Shown one piece after another: positions 11,931 to 26,169 of a stretch of 64,000 bases of DNA (position 1 is its first letter; every line of letters begins with the position of its first letter). The stretch comes from Crossaster papposus (Eukaryota; Echinodermata; Asteroidea; Velatida; Solasteridae). The stretch covers positions 62,001 to 126,000 of the forward strand of contig JBAIAA010001513.1 in assembly GCA_037893245.1 (NCBI GenBank), read 5' to 3'. The notes beneath the pieces are model-generated. The model saw nothing but the letters and a program-made list of their open reading frames with translations, was not told where the DNA came from and searched no databases. The translations under genes and the position numbers were made by a program.

Positions 11931-12836
11931 GATTTGGTCTACAATCGGCATATCCCTACTACTACATATTTAAGATTTGGTCTACAATCGGCATATCCCT
12001 ACTACTACATATTCAAGAGTTGGTCTACAATCGGCATATCCCTACTACTACATATTTAAGATTTGGTCTACAATCGGCATATCCCTACTACTACATATTT
12101 AAGATTTGGTCTACAATCGGCATATCCCTACTACTACATATTTAAGAATTGGTCTACAATCGGCATATCCCTACTACTACATATTTAAGATTTGGTCTAC
12201 AATCGGCATATCTCTACTACTACATATTTAAGATTTGGTCTACAATCGGCATATCCCTACTACTACTACATATTTAAGATTTGGTCTACAATCGGCATAT
12301 CCCTACTACTACATATTTAAGATTTGGTCTACAATCGGCATATCCCTACTACTACATATTTAAGATTTGGTCTACAATCGGCATATCCCTACTACTACAT
12401 ATTTAAGATTTGGTCTACAATCGGCATATCCCTACTACTACATATTTAAGATTTGGTCTACAATCGGCATATCCCTACAACTACATATTTAAGATTTGGT
12501 CTACAATCGGCATATCCCTACTACTACATATTTAAGATTTGGTCTATAATCGGCATATCCCTACTACTACATATTTAAGATTTGGTCTACAATCGGCATA
12601 TCCCTACTACTACATATTTAAGATTTGGTCTACAATCGGCATATCCCTACTACTACATATTTAAGATTTGGTCTACAATCGGCATATCCCTACTACTACA
12701 TATTTAAGATTTGGTCTATAATCGGCATATCCCTACTACTACATATTTAAGATTTGGTCTACAATCGGCATATCCCTACTACTACATATTTAAGATTTGG
12801 TCTACAATCGGCATATCCCTACTACTACATATTTAA

Positions 12837-12947
12837 CTCGAGGGCTTGTTCCCACATCATGTGTTTATTTCTACTGCACACTTCTTTCCCTTTACATAAT
12901 AATAAATGTGAGTTTGTTTTGTTATCAGATCAAATTGAGTTTTTTAA
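12837..12947 (+). repeat. 111-bp insert, copy 12
   Basis: G to T at base 24 (CATCATGTG) is shared only with the copy at 14607. In both cases the second monomer start after the insert reads AAGAGTTGG. Confidence 0.95.
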
Positions 12948-13807
12948 GATTTGGTCTACAATCGGCATATCCCTACTACTACATATTTAAGAGTTGGTCT
13001 ACAATCGGCATATCCCTACTACTACATATTTAAGATTTGGTCTACAATCGGCATATCCCTACTACTACATATTTAAGATTTGGTCTACAATCGGCATATC
13101 CCTACTACTACATATTTAAGATTTGGTCTACAATCGGCATATCCCTACTACTACATATTTAAGATTTGGTCTACAATCGGCATATCCCTACTACTACATA
13201 TTTAAGATTTGGTCTACAATCGGCATATCCCTACTACTACATATTTAAGATTTGGTCTACAATCGGCATATCCCTACTACTACATATTTAAGATTTGGTC
13301 TACAATCGGCATATCCCTACTACTACATATTTAAGATTTGGTCTACAATCGGCATATCCCTACTACTACATATTTAAGATTTGGTCTACAATCGGCATAT
13401 CCCTACTACTACATATTTAAGATTTAGTCTACAATCGGCATATCCCTACTACTACATATTTAAGATTTGGTCTACAATCGGCATATCCCTACTACTACAT
13501 ATTTAATATTTGGTCTATAATCGGCATATCCCTACTACTACATATTTAAGATTTGGTCTACAATCGGCATATCCCTACTACTACATATTTAAGATTTGGT
13601 CTACAATCGGCATATCCCTACTACTACATATTTAAGATTTGGTCTACAATCGGCATATCCCTACTACTACATATTTAAGATTTGGTCTACAATCGGCATA
13701 TCCCTACTACTACATATTTAAGATTTGGTCTACAATCGGCATATCCCTACAACTACATATTTAAGATTTGGTCTACAATCGGCATATCCCTACTACTACA
13801 TATTTAA

Positions 13808-13918
13808 CTCGAGGGCTTGTTCCCACATCAGGTGTTTATTTCTACTGCACACTTCTTTCCCTTTACATAATAATAAATGTGAGTTTGTTTTGTTATCAGA
13901 TCAAATTGATTTTTTTAA
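13808..13918 (+). repeat. 111-bp insert, copy 13
   Basis: G103T subtype. It is preceded by a CCTACAACTACAT monomer, as are the other G103T copies at 20005 and 23056. Sixteen monomers follow. Confidence 0.95.
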
Positions 13919-14606
13919 GATTTGGTCTACAATCGGCATATCCCTACTACTACATATTTAAGAATTGGTCTACAATCGGCATATCCCTACTACTACATAT
14001 TTAAGATTTGGTCTACAATCGGCATATCCCTACTACTACATATTTAAGATTTGGTCTACAATCGGCATATCCCTACTACTACATATTTAAGATTTGGTCT
14101 ACAATCGGCATATCCCTACTGCTACATGTTTAAGATTTGGTCTACAATCGGCATATCTCTACTACTACATATTTAAGATTTGGTCTACAATCGGCATATC
14201 CCTACTACTACATATTTAAGATTTGGTCTACAATCGGCATATCCCTACTACTACATATTTAAGATTTGGTCTACAATTGGCATATCCCTACTACTACATA
14301 TTTAAGATTTGGTCTACAATCGGCATATCCCTACTACTACATATTTAAGATTTGGTCTACAATCGGCATATCCCTACTACTACATATTTAAGATTTGGTC
14401 TACAATCGGCATATCCCTACTACTACATATTTAAGATTTGGTCTACAATCGGCATATCCCTACTACTACATATTTAAGATTTGGTCTATAATCGGCATAT
14501 CCCTACTACTACATATTTAAGATTTGGTCTACAATCGGCATATCCCTACTACTACATATTTAAGATTTGGTCTACAATCGGCATATCCCTACTACTACAT
14601 ATTTAA

Positions 14607-14717
14607 CTCGAGGGCTTGTTCCCACATCATGTGTTTATTTCTACTGCACACTTCTTTCCCTTTACATAATAATAAATGTGAGTTTGTTTTGTTATCAGAT
14701 CAAATTGAGTTTTTTAA
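14607..14717 (+). repeat. 111-bp insert, copy 14
   Basis: G24T subtype, partner of the copy at 12837. Nineteen monomers follow. Confidence 0.95.
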
Positions 14718-15534
14718 GATTTGGTCTACAATCGGCATATCCCTACTACTACATATTTAAGAGTTGGTCTACAATCGGCATATCCCTACTACTACATATT
14801 TAAGATTTGGTCTACAATCGGCATATCCCTACTACTACATATTTAAGATTTGGTCTACAATCGGCATATCCCTACTACTACATATTTAAGATTTGGTCTA
14901 CAATCGGCATATCCCTACTACTACATATTTAAGATTTGGTCTACAATCGGCATATCCCTACTACTACATATTTAAGATTTGGTCTACAATCGGCATATCC
15001 CTACTACTACATATTTAAGATTTGGTCTACAATCGGCATATCCCTACTACTACATATTTAAGATTTGGTCTACAATCGGCATATCCCTACTACTACATAT
15101 TTAAGATTTGGTCTATAATCGGCATATCCCTACTACTACATATTTAAGATTTGGTCTACAATCGGCATATCCCTACTACTACATATTTAAGATTTGGTCT
15201 ACAATCGGCATATCCCTACTACTACATATTTAAGATTTGGTCTACAATCGGCATATCCCTACTACTACATATTTAAGATTTGGTCTACAATCGGCATATC
15301 CCTACTACTACATATTTAAGATTTGGTCTACAATCGGCATATCCCTACTACTACATATTTAAGATTTGGTCTACAATCGGCATATCCCTACTACTACATA
15401 TTTAAGATTTGGTCTACAATCGGCCTATACCTACTACTACATATTTAAGATTTGGTCTACAATCGGCATATCCCTAATACTACATATTTAAGATTTGGTC
15501 TACAATCGGCATATCTTTACTACTACATATTTAA

Positions 15535-15645
15535 CTCGAGGGCTTGTTCCCACATCAGGTGTTTATTTCTACTGCACACTTCTTTCCCTGTACATAATAA
15601 TAAATGTGAGTTTGTTTTGTTATCAGATCAAATTGAGTTTTTTAA
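15535..15645 (+). repeat. 111-bp insert, copy 15
   Basis: T56G subtype. The two monomers upstream carry CCTAATACT and TATCTTTAC. This flank marks a 15-25 kb subfamily that also includes the copies at 17993, 19422, 21262, 22473 and 24485. Confidence 0.95.
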
Positions 15646-16462
15646 GATTTGGTCTACAATCGGCATATCCCTACTACTACATATTTAAGATTTGGTCTAC
15701 AATCGGCATATCCCTACTACTACATATTTAAGATTTGGTCTACAATCGGCATATCCCTACTACTACATATTTAAGATTTGGTCTACAATCGGCATATCCC
15801 TACTACTACATATTTAAGATTTGGTCTACAATCGGCATATCCCTACTACTGCATATTTAAGATTTGGTCTACAATCGGCATATCCCTACTACTACATATT
15901 TAAGATTTGGTCTACAATCGGCATATCCCTACTACTACATATTTAAGATTTGGTCTACAATCGGCATATCTCTACTACTACATATTTAAGATTTGGTATA
16001 CAATCGGCATATCCCTACTACTACATATTTAAGATTTGGTCTACAATCGGCATATCCCTACTACTACATATTTAAGATTTGGTCTACAATCGGCATATCC
16101 CTACTACTACATATTTAAGATTTGGTCTACAATCGGCATATCCCTACTACTACATATTTAAGATTTGGTCTACAATCGGCATATCCCTACTACTACATAT
16201 TTAAGATTTGGTCTACAATCGGCATATCCCTACTACTACATATTTAAGATTTGGTCTACAATCGGCATATCCCTACTACTACATATTTAAGATTTGGTCT
16301 ACAATCGGCATATCCCTACTACTACATATTTAAGATTTGGTCTACAATCGGCATATCCCTACTACTACATATTTAAGATTTGGTCTACAATCGGCATATC
16401 CCTACTACTACATATTTAAGATTTGGTCTACAATCGGCATATCTCTACTACTACATATTTAA

Positions 16463-16573
16463 CTCGAGGGCTTGTTCCCACATCAGGTGTTTATTTCTAC
16501 TGCACACTTCTTTCCCTGTACATAATAATAAATGTGAGTTTGTTTTGTTATCAGATCAAATTGAGTTTTTTAA
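16463..16573 (+). repeat. 111-bp insert, copy 16
   Basis: T56G subtype, 928 bp after the previous copy. Thirty-three uninterrupted monomers follow. Confidence 0.95.
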
Positions 16574-17992
16574 GATTTGGTCTACAATCGGCATATCCCT
16601 ACTACTACATATTTAAGATTTGGTCTACAATCGGCATATCCCTACTACTACATATTTAAGATTTGGTCTACAATCGGCATATCCCTACTACTACATATTT
16701 AAGATTTGGTCTACAATCGGCATATCCCTACTACTACATATTTAAGATTTGGTCTACAATCGGCATATCCCTACTACTGCATATTTAAGATTTGGTCTAC
16801 AATCGGCATATCCCTACTACTACATATTTAAGATTTGGTCTACAATCGGCATATCCCTACTACTACATATTTAAGATTTGGTCTACAATCGGCATATCTC
16901 TACTACTACATATTTAAGATTTGGTATACAATCGGCATATCCCTACTACTACATATTTAAGATTTGGTCTACAATCGGCATATCCCTACTACTACATATT
17001 TAAGATTTGGTCTACAATCGGCATATCCCTACTACTACATATTTAAGATTTGGTCTACAATCGGCATATCCCTACTACTACATATTTAAGATTTGGTCTA
17101 CAATCGGCATATCCCTACTACTACATATTTAAGATTTGGTCTACAATCGGCATATCCCTACTACTACATATTTAAGATTTGGTCTACAATCGGCATATCC
17201 CTACTACTACATATTTAAGATTTGGTCTACAATCGGCATATCCCTACTACTACATATTTAAGATTTGGTCTACAATCGGCATATCCCTACTACTACATAT
17301 TTAAGATTTGGTCTACAATCGGCATATCCCTACTACTACATATTTAAGATTTGGTCTACAATCGGCATATCTCTACTACTACATATTTAAGATTTGGTCT
17401 ACAATCGGCATATCCCTACTACTACATATTTAAGATTTGGTCTACAATCGGCATATCCCTACTACTACATATTTAAGATTTGTTCTACAATCGGCATATC
17501 CCTACTACTACATATTTAAGATTTGGTCTACAATCGGCATATCCCTACTACTACATATTTAAGATTTGGTCTACAATCGGCATATCCCTACTACTACATA
17601 TTTAAGATTTGGTCTATAATCGGCATATCCCTACTACTACATATTTAAGATTTGGTCTACAATCGGCATATCCCTACTACTACATATTTAAGATTTGGTC
17701 TACAATCGGCATATCCCTACTACTACATATTTAAGATTTGGTCTACAATCGGCATATCCCTACTACTACATATTTAAGATTTGGTCTACAATCGGCATAT
17801 CCCTACTACTACATATTTAAGATTTGGTCTACAATCGGCATATCCCTACTACTACATATTTAAGATTTGGTCTACAATCGGCCTATCCCTACTACTACAT
17901 ATTTAAGATTTGGTCTACAATCGGCATATCCCTAATACTACATATTTAAGATTTGGTCTACAATCGGCATATCTTTACTACTACATATTTAA

Positions 17993-18103
17993 CTCGAGGG
18001 CTTGTTCCCACATCAGGTGTTTATTTCTACTGCACACTTCTTTCCCTTTACATAATAATAAATGTGAGTTTGTTTTGTTATCAGATCAAATTGAGTTTTT
18101 TAA
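17993..18103 (+). repeat. 111-bp insert, copy 17
   Basis: Majority insert sequence with the TCTTTAC upstream flank. Eighteen monomers plus one CTA (888-bp step) to the next copy. The same step separates 23597 from 24485. Confidence 0.95.
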
Positions 18104-18880
18104 GATTTGGTCTACAATCGGCATATCCCTACTACTACATATTTAAGATTTGGTCTACAATCGGCATATCCCTACTACTACTACATATTTAAGATTTGGT
18201 CTACAATCGGCATATCCCTACTACTACATATTTAAGATTTGGTCTACAATCGGCATATCCCTACTACTACATATTTAAGATTTGGTCTACAATCGGCATA
18301 TCCCTACTACTGCATATTTAAGATTTGGTCTACAATCGGCATATCCCTACTACTACATATTTAAGATTTGGTCTACAATCGGCATATCCCTACTACTACA
18401 TATTTAAGATTTGGTCTACAATCGGCATATCTCTACTACTACATAATTAAGATTTGGTCTACAATCGGCATATCCCTACTACTACATATTTAAGATTTGG
18501 TCTACAATCGGCATATCCCTACTACTACATATTTAAGATTTGGTCTACAATCGGCATATCCCTACTACTACATATTTAAGATTTGGTCTACAATCGGCAT
18601 ATCCCTACTACTACATATTTAAGATTTGGTCTACAATCGGCATATCCCTACTACTACATATTTAAGATTTGGTCTACAATCGGCATATCCCTACTACTAC
18701 ATATTTAAGATTTGGTCTATAATCGGCATATCCCTACTACTACATATTTAAGATTTGGTCTACAATCGGCATATCCCTACTACTACATATTTAAGATTTG
18801 GTCTACAATCGGCATATCCCTACTACTACATATTTAAGATTTGGTCTACAATCGGCATATCCCTACTACTACATATTTAA

Positions 18881-18991
18881 CTCGAGGGCTTGTTCCCACA
18901 TCAGGTGTTTATTTATACTGCACACTTCTTTCCCTTTACATAATAATAAATGTGAGTTTGTTTTGTTATCAGATCAAATTGAGTTTTTTAA
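18881..18991 (+). repeat. 111-bp insert, copy 18
   Basis: C to A at base 35 (TTTATACTGC), shared with the copies at 21262 and 21932. The next monomer reads CAATTGGCAT. Ten monomers follow. Confidence 0.95.
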
Positions 18992-19421
18992 GATTTGGTC
19001 TACAATTGGCATATCCCTACTACTACATATTTAAGATTTGGTCTACAATCGGCATATCCCTACTACTACATATTTAAGATTTGGTCTACAATCGGCATAT
19101 CCCTACTTCTACATATTTAAGATTTGGTCTACAATCGGCATATCCCTACTACTACATATTTAAGATTTGGTCTACAATCGGCATATCCCTACTACTACAT
19201 GTTTAAGATTTGGTCTACAATCGGCATATCCCTACTACTACATATTTAAGATTTGGTCTACAATCGGCATATCCCTACTACTACATATTTAAGATTTGGT
19301 CTACAATCGGCCTATCCCTACTACTACATATTTAAGATTTGGTCTACAATCGGCATATCCCTAATACTACATATTTAAGATTTGGTCTACAATCGGCATA
19401 TCTTTACTACTACATATTTAA

Positions 19422-19532
19422 CTCGAGGGCTTGTTCCCACATCAGGTGTTTATTTCTACTGCACACTTCTTTCCCTTTACATAATAATAAATGTGAGTTT
19501 GTTTTGTTATCAGATCAAATTGAGTTTTTTAA
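19422..19532 (+). repeat. 111-bp insert, copy 19
   Basis: Majority sequence with TCTTTAC upstream. The step to the next copy is 11 monomers minus one base, because a monomer at 19790 lost an A. Confidence 0.95.
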
Positions 19533-20004
19533 GATTTGGTCTACAATCGGCATATCCCTACTACTACATATTTAAGATTTGGTCTACAATCGGCATATCC
19601 CTACTACTACATATTTAAGATTTGGTCTACAATCGGCATATCCCTACTACTACATATTTAAGATTTGGTCTACAATCGGCATATCCCTACTACTACATAT
19701 TTAAGATTTGGTCTACAATCGGCATATCCCTACTACTACATGTTTAAGATTTGGTCTACAATCGGCATATCCCTACTACTACATATTTAGATTTGGTCTA
19801 CAATCGGCATATCCCTACTACTACATATTTAAGATTTGGTCTACAATCGGCATATCCCTACTACTACATATTTAAGATTTGGTCTACAATCGGCATATCC
19901 CTACTACTACATATTTAAGATTTGGTCTACAATCGGCATATCCCTACAACTACATATTTAAGATTTGGTCTACAATCGGCATATCCCTACTACTACATAT
20001 TTAA

Positions 20005-20115
20005 CTCGAGGGCTTGTTCCCACATCAGGTGTTTATTTCTACTGCACACTTCTTTCCCTTTACATAATAATAAATGTGAGTTTGTTTTGTTATCAGATCA
20101 AATTGATTTTTTTAA
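20005..20115 (+). repeat. 111-bp insert, copy 20
   Basis: G103T subtype with the CCTACAACT monomer upstream. Twelve monomers follow. Confidence 0.95.
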
Positions 20116-20631
20116 GATTTGGTCTACAATCGGCATATCCCTACTACTACATATTTAAGATTTGGTCTACAATCGGCATATCCCTACTACTACATATTTA
20201 AGATTTGGTCTACAATCGGCATATCCCTACTACTACATATTTAAGATTTGGTCTACAATCGGCATATCCCTACTACTACATATTTAAGATTTGGTCTACA
20301 ATCGGCATATCCCTACTACTACATATTTAAGATTTGGTCTACAATCGGCATATCCCTACTACTACATATTTAAGATTTGGTCTACAATCGGCATATCCCT
20401 ACTACTACATATTTAAGATTTGGTCTACAATCGGCATATCCCTACTACTACATATTTAAGATTTGGTCTACAATCGGCATATCCCTACTACTACATATTT
20501 AAGATTTGGTCTATAATCGGCATATCCCTACTACTACATATTTAAGATTTGGTCTACAATCGGCATATCCCTACTACTACATATTTAAGATTTGGTCTAC
20601 AATCGGCATATCCCTACTACTACATATTTAA

Positions 20632-20742
20632 CTCGAGGGCTTGTTCCCACATCAGGTGTTTATTTCTACTGCACACTTCTTTCCCTTTACATAATAATAA
20701 ATGTGAGTTTGTTTTGTTATCAGATCAAATTGAGTTTTTTAA
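20632..20742 (+). repeat. 111-bp insert, copy 21
   Basis: Majority sequence. Twelve monomers plus one CTA follow. Confidence 0.95.
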
Positions 20743-21261
20743 GATTTGGTCTACAATCGGCATATCCCTACTACTACATATTTAAGATTTGGTCTACAAT
20801 CGGCATATCCCTACTACTACATATTTAAGATTTGGTCTATAATCGGCATATCCCTACTACTACATATTTAAGATTTGGTCTACAATCGGCATATCCCTAC
20901 TACTACATATTTAAGATTTGGTCTACAATCGGCATATCCCTACTACTACATATTTAAGATTTGGTCTACAATCGGCATATCCCTACTACTACATATTTAA
21001 GATTTGGTCTACAATCGGCATATCCCTACTACTACATATTTAAGATTTGGTCTACAATCGGCATATCCCTACTACTACATATTTAAGATTTGGTCTACAA
21101 TCGGCATATCCCTACTACTACTACATATTTAAGATTTGGTCTACAATCGGCCTATCCCTACTACTACATATTTAAGATTTGGTCTACAATCGGCATATCC
21201 CTAATACTACATATTTAAGATTTGGTCTACAATCGGCATATTTTTACTACTACATATTTAA

Positions 21262-21372
21262 CTCGAGGGCTTGTTCCCACATCAGGTGTTTATTTATACT
21301 GCACACTTCTTTCCCTTTACATAATAATAAATGTGAGTTTGTTTTGTTATCAGATCAAATTGAGTTTTTTAA
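21262..21372 (+). repeat. 111-bp insert, copy 22
   Basis: C35A, combined with a TATTTTTAC upstream flank derived from the TCTTTAC type. It looks like a mix of the flank subtype of 19422 and the insert subtype of 18881. Thirteen monomers follow. Confidence 0.95.
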
Positions 21373-21931
21373 GATTTGGTCTACAATCGGCATATCCCTA
21401 CTACTACATATTTAAGATTTGGTCTACAATCGGCATATCCCTACTACTACATATTTAAGATTTGGTCTACAATCGGCATATCCCTACTACTACATATTTA
21501 AGATTTGGTCTACAATCGGCATATCCCTACTACTACATATTTAAGATTTGGTCTACAATCGGCATATCCCTACTACTGCATATTTAAGATTTGGTCTACA
21601 ATCGGCATATCCCTACTACTACATATTTAAGATTTGGTCTACAATCGGCATATCCCTACTACTACATATTTAAGATTTGGTCTACAATCGGCATATCTCT
21701 ACTACTACATATTTAAGATTTGGTCTACAATCGGCATATCCCTACTACTACATATTTAAGATTTGGTCTACAATCGGCATATCCCTACTACTACATATTT
21801 AAGATTTGGTCTACAATCGGCATATCCCTACTACTACATATTTAAGATTTGGTCTACAATCGGCATATCCCTACTACTACATATTTAAGATTTGGTCTAC
21901 AATCGGCATATCCCTACTACTACATATTTAA

Positions 21932-22042
21932 CTCGAGGGCTTGTTCCCACATCAGGTGTTTATTTATACTGCACACTTCTTTCCCTTTACATAATAATAA
22001 ATGTGAGTTTGTTTTGTTATCAGATCAAATTGAGTTTTTTAA
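21932..22042 (+). repeat. 111-bp insert, copy 23
   Basis: C35A subtype, 3,051 bp from its partner at 18881. Ten monomers follow. Confidence 0.95.
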
Positions 22043-22472
22043 GATTTGGTCTACAATCGGCATATCCCTACTACTACATATTTAAGATTTGGTCTACAAT
22101 CGGCATATCCCTACTACTACATATTTAAGATTTGGTCTACAATCGGCATATCCCTACTTCTACATATTTAAGATTTGGTCTACAATCGGCATATCCCTAC
22201 TACTACATATTTAAGATTTGGTCTACAATCAGCATATCCCTACTACTACATGTTTAAGATTTGGTCTACAATCGGCATATCCCTACTACTACATATTTAA
22301 GATTTGGTCTACAATCGGCATATCCCTACTACTACATATTTAAGATTTGGTCTACAATCGGCCTATCCCTACTACTACATATTTAAGATTTGGTCTACAA
22401 TCGGCATATCCCTAATACTACATATTTAAGATTTGGTCTACAATCGGCATATCTTTACTACTACATATTTAA

Positions 22473-22583
22473 CTCGAGGGCTTGTTCCCACATCAGGTGT
22501 TTATTTCTACTGCACACTTATTTCCCTTTACATAATAATAAATGTGAGTTTGTTTTGTTATCAGATCAAATTGAGTTTTTTAA
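22473..22583 (+). repeat. 111-bp insert, copy 24
   Basis: Private C to A at base 48 (ACTTATTTCCC), TCTTTAC upstream flank. Eleven monomers minus one base follow. Confidence 0.95.
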
Positions 22584-23055
22584 GATTTGGTCTACAATCG
22601 GCATATCCCTACTACTACATATTTAAGATTTGGTCTACAATCGGCATATCCCTAATACTACATATTTAAGATTTGGTCTACAATCGGCATATCCCTACTA
22701 CTACATATTTAAGATTTGGTCTACAATCGGCATATCCCTACTACTACATATTTAAGATTTGGTCTACAATCGGCATATCCCTACTACTACATGTTTAATA
22801 TTTGGTCTACAATCGGCATATCCCTACTACTACATATTTAGATTTGGTCTACAATCGGCATATCCCTACTACTACATATTTAAGATTTGGTCTACAATCG
22901 GCATATCCCTACTACTACATATTTAAGATTTGGTCTACAATCGGCATATCCCTACTACTACATATTTAAGATTTGGTCTACAATCGGCATATCCCTACAA
23001 CTACATATTTAAGATTTGGTCTACAATCGGCATATCCCTACTACTACATATTTAA

Positions 23056-23166
23056 CTCGAGGGCTTGTTCCCACATCAGGTGTTTATTTCTACTGCACAC
23101 TTTTTTCCCTTTACATAATAATAAATGTGAGTTTGTTTTGTTATCAGATCAAATTGATTTTTTTAA
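23056..23166 (+). repeat. 111-bp insert, copy 25
   Basis: G103T subtype with a further C to T at base 48. Ten monomers follow. Confidence 0.95.
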
Positions 23167-23596
23167 GATTTGGTCTACAATCGGCATATCCCTACTACTA
23201 CATATTTAAGATTTGGTCTACAATCGGGATATCCCTACTACTACATATTTAAGATTTGGTCTACAATCGGCATATCCCTACTACTACATATTTAAGATTT
23301 GGTCTACAATCGGCATATCCCTACTACTACATATTTAAGATTTGGTCTACAATCGGCATATCCCTACTACTACATATTTAAGATTTGGTCTACAATCGGC
23401 ATATCCCTACTACTACATATTTAAGATTTGGTCTACAATCGGCATATCCCTACTACTACATATTTAAGATTTGGTCTACAATCGGCATATCCCTACTACT
23501 ACATATTTAAGATTTGGTCTATAATCGGCATATCCCTACTACTACATATTTAAGATTTGGTCTACAATCGGCATATCCCTACTACTACATATTTAA

Positions 23597-23707
23597 CTCG
23601 AGGGCTTGTTCCCACATCAGGTGTTTATTTCTACTGCACACTTCTTTCCCTTTACATAATAATAAATGTGAGTTTGTTTTGTTATCAGATCAAATTGAGT
23701 TTTTTAA
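23597..23707 (+). repeat. 111-bp insert, copy 26
   Basis: Majority sequence. The monomer after it carries CAATCGACAT. Eighteen monomers plus one CTA follow. Confidence 0.95.
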
Positions 23708-24484
23708 GATTTGGTCTACAATCGACATATCCCTACTACTACATATTTAAGATTTGGTCTACAATCGGCATATCCCTACTACTACATATTTAAGATTTGG
23801 TCTACAATCGGCATATCCCTACTACTACATATTTAAGATTTGGTCTACAATCGGCATATCCCTACTACTACATATTTAAGATTTGGTCTACAATCGGCAT
23901 ATCCCTACTACTACATATTTAAGATTTGGTCTACAATCGGCATATCCCTACTACTACATATTTAAGATTTGGTCTACAATCGGCATATCCCTACTACTAC
24001 ATATTTAAGATTTGGTCTACAATCGGCATATCCCTACTACTACATATTTAAGATTTGGTCTATAATCGGCATATCCCTACTACTACATATTTAAGATTTG
24101 GTCTACAATCGGCATATCCCTACTACTACATATTTAAGATTTGGTCTACAATCGGCATATCCCTACTACTACATATTTAAGATTTGGTCTACAATCGGCA
24201 TATCCCTACTACTACATATTTAAGATTTGGTCTACAATCGGCATATCCCTACTACTACATATTTAAGATTTGGTCTACAATCGGCATATCCCTACTACTA
24301 CATATTTAAGATTTGGTCTACAATCGGCATATCCCTACTACTACTACATATTTAAGATTTGGTCTACAATCGGCCTATCCCTACTACTACATATTTAAGA
24401 TTTGGTCTACAATCGGCATATCCCTAATACTACATATTTAAGATTTGGTCTACAATCGGCATATCTTTACTACTACATATTTAA

Positions 24485-24596
24485 CTCGAGGGCTTGTTCC
24501 CACATCAGGTGTTTATTTCTACTGCACACATCTTTCCCTTTACATAATAATAAATGTGAGTTTGTTTTGTTATCAGATCAAATTGAGTTTTTTTAA
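24485..24596 (+). repeat. Insert copy 27, 112 bp
   Basis: T to A at base 46, and the terminal T tract is one base longer, giving 112 bp. It is the only full copy that differs in length. TCTTTAC upstream flank. Twenty-four monomers follow. Confidence 0.95.
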
Positions 24597-25628
24597 GATT
24601 TGGTCTACAATCGGCATATCCCTACTACTACATATTTAAGATTTGGTCTACAATCGGCATATCCCTACTACTACATATTTAAGATTTGGTCTACAATCGG
24701 CATATCCCTACTACTACATATTTAAGATTTGGTCTACAATCGGCATATCCCTACTACTACATATTTAAGATTTGGTCTACAATCGGCATATCCCTACTAC
24801 TGCATATTTAAGATTTGGTCTACAATCGGCATATCCCTACTACTACATATTTAAGATTTGGTCTACAATCGGCATATCCCTACTACTACATATTTAAGAT
24901 TTGGTCTACAATCGGCATATCTCTACTACTACATATTTAAGATTTGGTCTACAATCGGCATATCCCTACTACTACATATTTAAGATTTGGTCTACAATCG
25001 GCATATCCCTACTACTACATATTTAAGATTTGGTCTACAATCGGCATATCCCTACTACTACATATTTAAGATTTGGTCTACAATCGGCATATCTCTACTA
25101 CTACATATTTAAGATTTGGTCTACAATCGGCATATCCCTACTACTACATATTTAAGATTTTGTCTACAATCGGCATATCCCTACTACTACATATTTAAGA
25201 TTTGGTCTACAATCGGCATATCCCTACTACTACATATTTAAGATTTGGTCTACAATCGGCATATCCCTACTACTACATATTTAAGATTTGGTCTACAATC
25301 GGCATATCCCTACTACTACATATTTAAGATTTGGTCTATAATCGGCATATCCCTACTACTACATATTTAAGATTTGGTCTACAATCGGCATATCCCTACT
25401 ACTACATATTTAAGATTTGGTCTACAATCGGCATATCCCTACTACTACATATTTAAGATTTGGTCTACAATCGGCATATCCCTACTACTACATATTTAAG
25501 ATTTGGTCTACAATCGGCCTATCCCTACTACTACATATTTAAGATTTGGTCTACAATCGGCATATCCCTACTACTACATATTTAAGATTTGGTCTACAAT
25601 CGGCATATCCCTACTACTACATATTTAA

Positions 25629-25739
25629 CTCGAGGGCTTGTTCCCACATCAGGTGTTTATTTCTACTGCACACTTCTTTCCCTTTACATAATAATAAATG
25701 TGAGTTTGTTTTGTTATCAGATCAAATTGAGTTTTTTAA
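25629..25739 (+). repeat. 111-bp insert, copy 28
   Basis: Majority sequence. Ten monomers follow, and a CGGCCTATCC monomer lies just upstream. Confidence 0.95.
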
Positions 25740-26169
25740 GATTTGGTCTACAATCGGCATATCCCTACTACTACATATTTAAGATTTGGTCTACAATCGG
25801 CATATCCCTACTACTACATATTTAAGATTTGGTCTACAATCGGCATATCCCTACTACTACATATTTAAGATTTGGTCTACAATCGGCATATCCCTACTAC
25901 AACATATTTAAGATTTGGTCTACAATCGGCATATCCCTACTACTACATATTTAAGATTTGGTCTACAATCGGCATATCCCTACTACTACATATTTAAGAT
26001 TTGGTCTACCATCGGCATATCCCTACTACTACATATTTAAGATTTGGTCTACAATCGGCATATCCCTACTACTACATATTTAAGATTTGGTCTACAATCG
26101 GCATATCCCTACTACTACATATTTAAGATTTGGTCTACAATCGGCATATCCCTACTACTACATATTTAA

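Larger units (their letters stand above)
12718..14817 (+). repeat. Higher-order repeat pair, 1,770-bp spacing
   Basis: The segment from about 12718 to 13045 recurs from about 14488 to 14815. Shared marks are TCTATAATC upstream, the G24T insert and the AAGAGTTGG monomer after it. Farther out the marks diverge, so the shared core is a few hundred bases. A different insert type (13808) lies between them. Confidence 0.8.
15535..17250 (+). repeat. Higher-order repeat, two 928-bp units
   Basis: Units beginning at 15535 and 16463 share the T56G insert, CTGCATATT about 315 bp after the insert start, TATCTCTAC near 15970 and 16898, and GGTATACAATC near 15997 and 16925. Each unit is the 111-bp insert plus 19 monomers. 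The monomers just upstream differ (TCTTTAC against TCTCTAC), so the shared block starts near the insert. Confidence 0.88.
18790..23251 (+). repeat. Higher-order repeat pair, 3,051-bp spacing
   Basis: The segment 18790-20200 recurs at about 21841-23251. Shared marks at exactly 3,051 bp are the C35A insert (18881 and 21932), CTTCTACAT (about 19105 and 22156), CATGTTT (19201 and 22252), a single-base loss ATATTTAGATTT (19790 and 22841), the TCTTTAC-flanked insert (19422 and 22473) and the G103T insert (20005 and 23056). A shared deletion and three insert types in the same order make common descent secure. Private changes in the second copy (CATTT to CAGC-type substitutions near 22231, and 23228) show later divergence. 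Confidence 0.9.
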
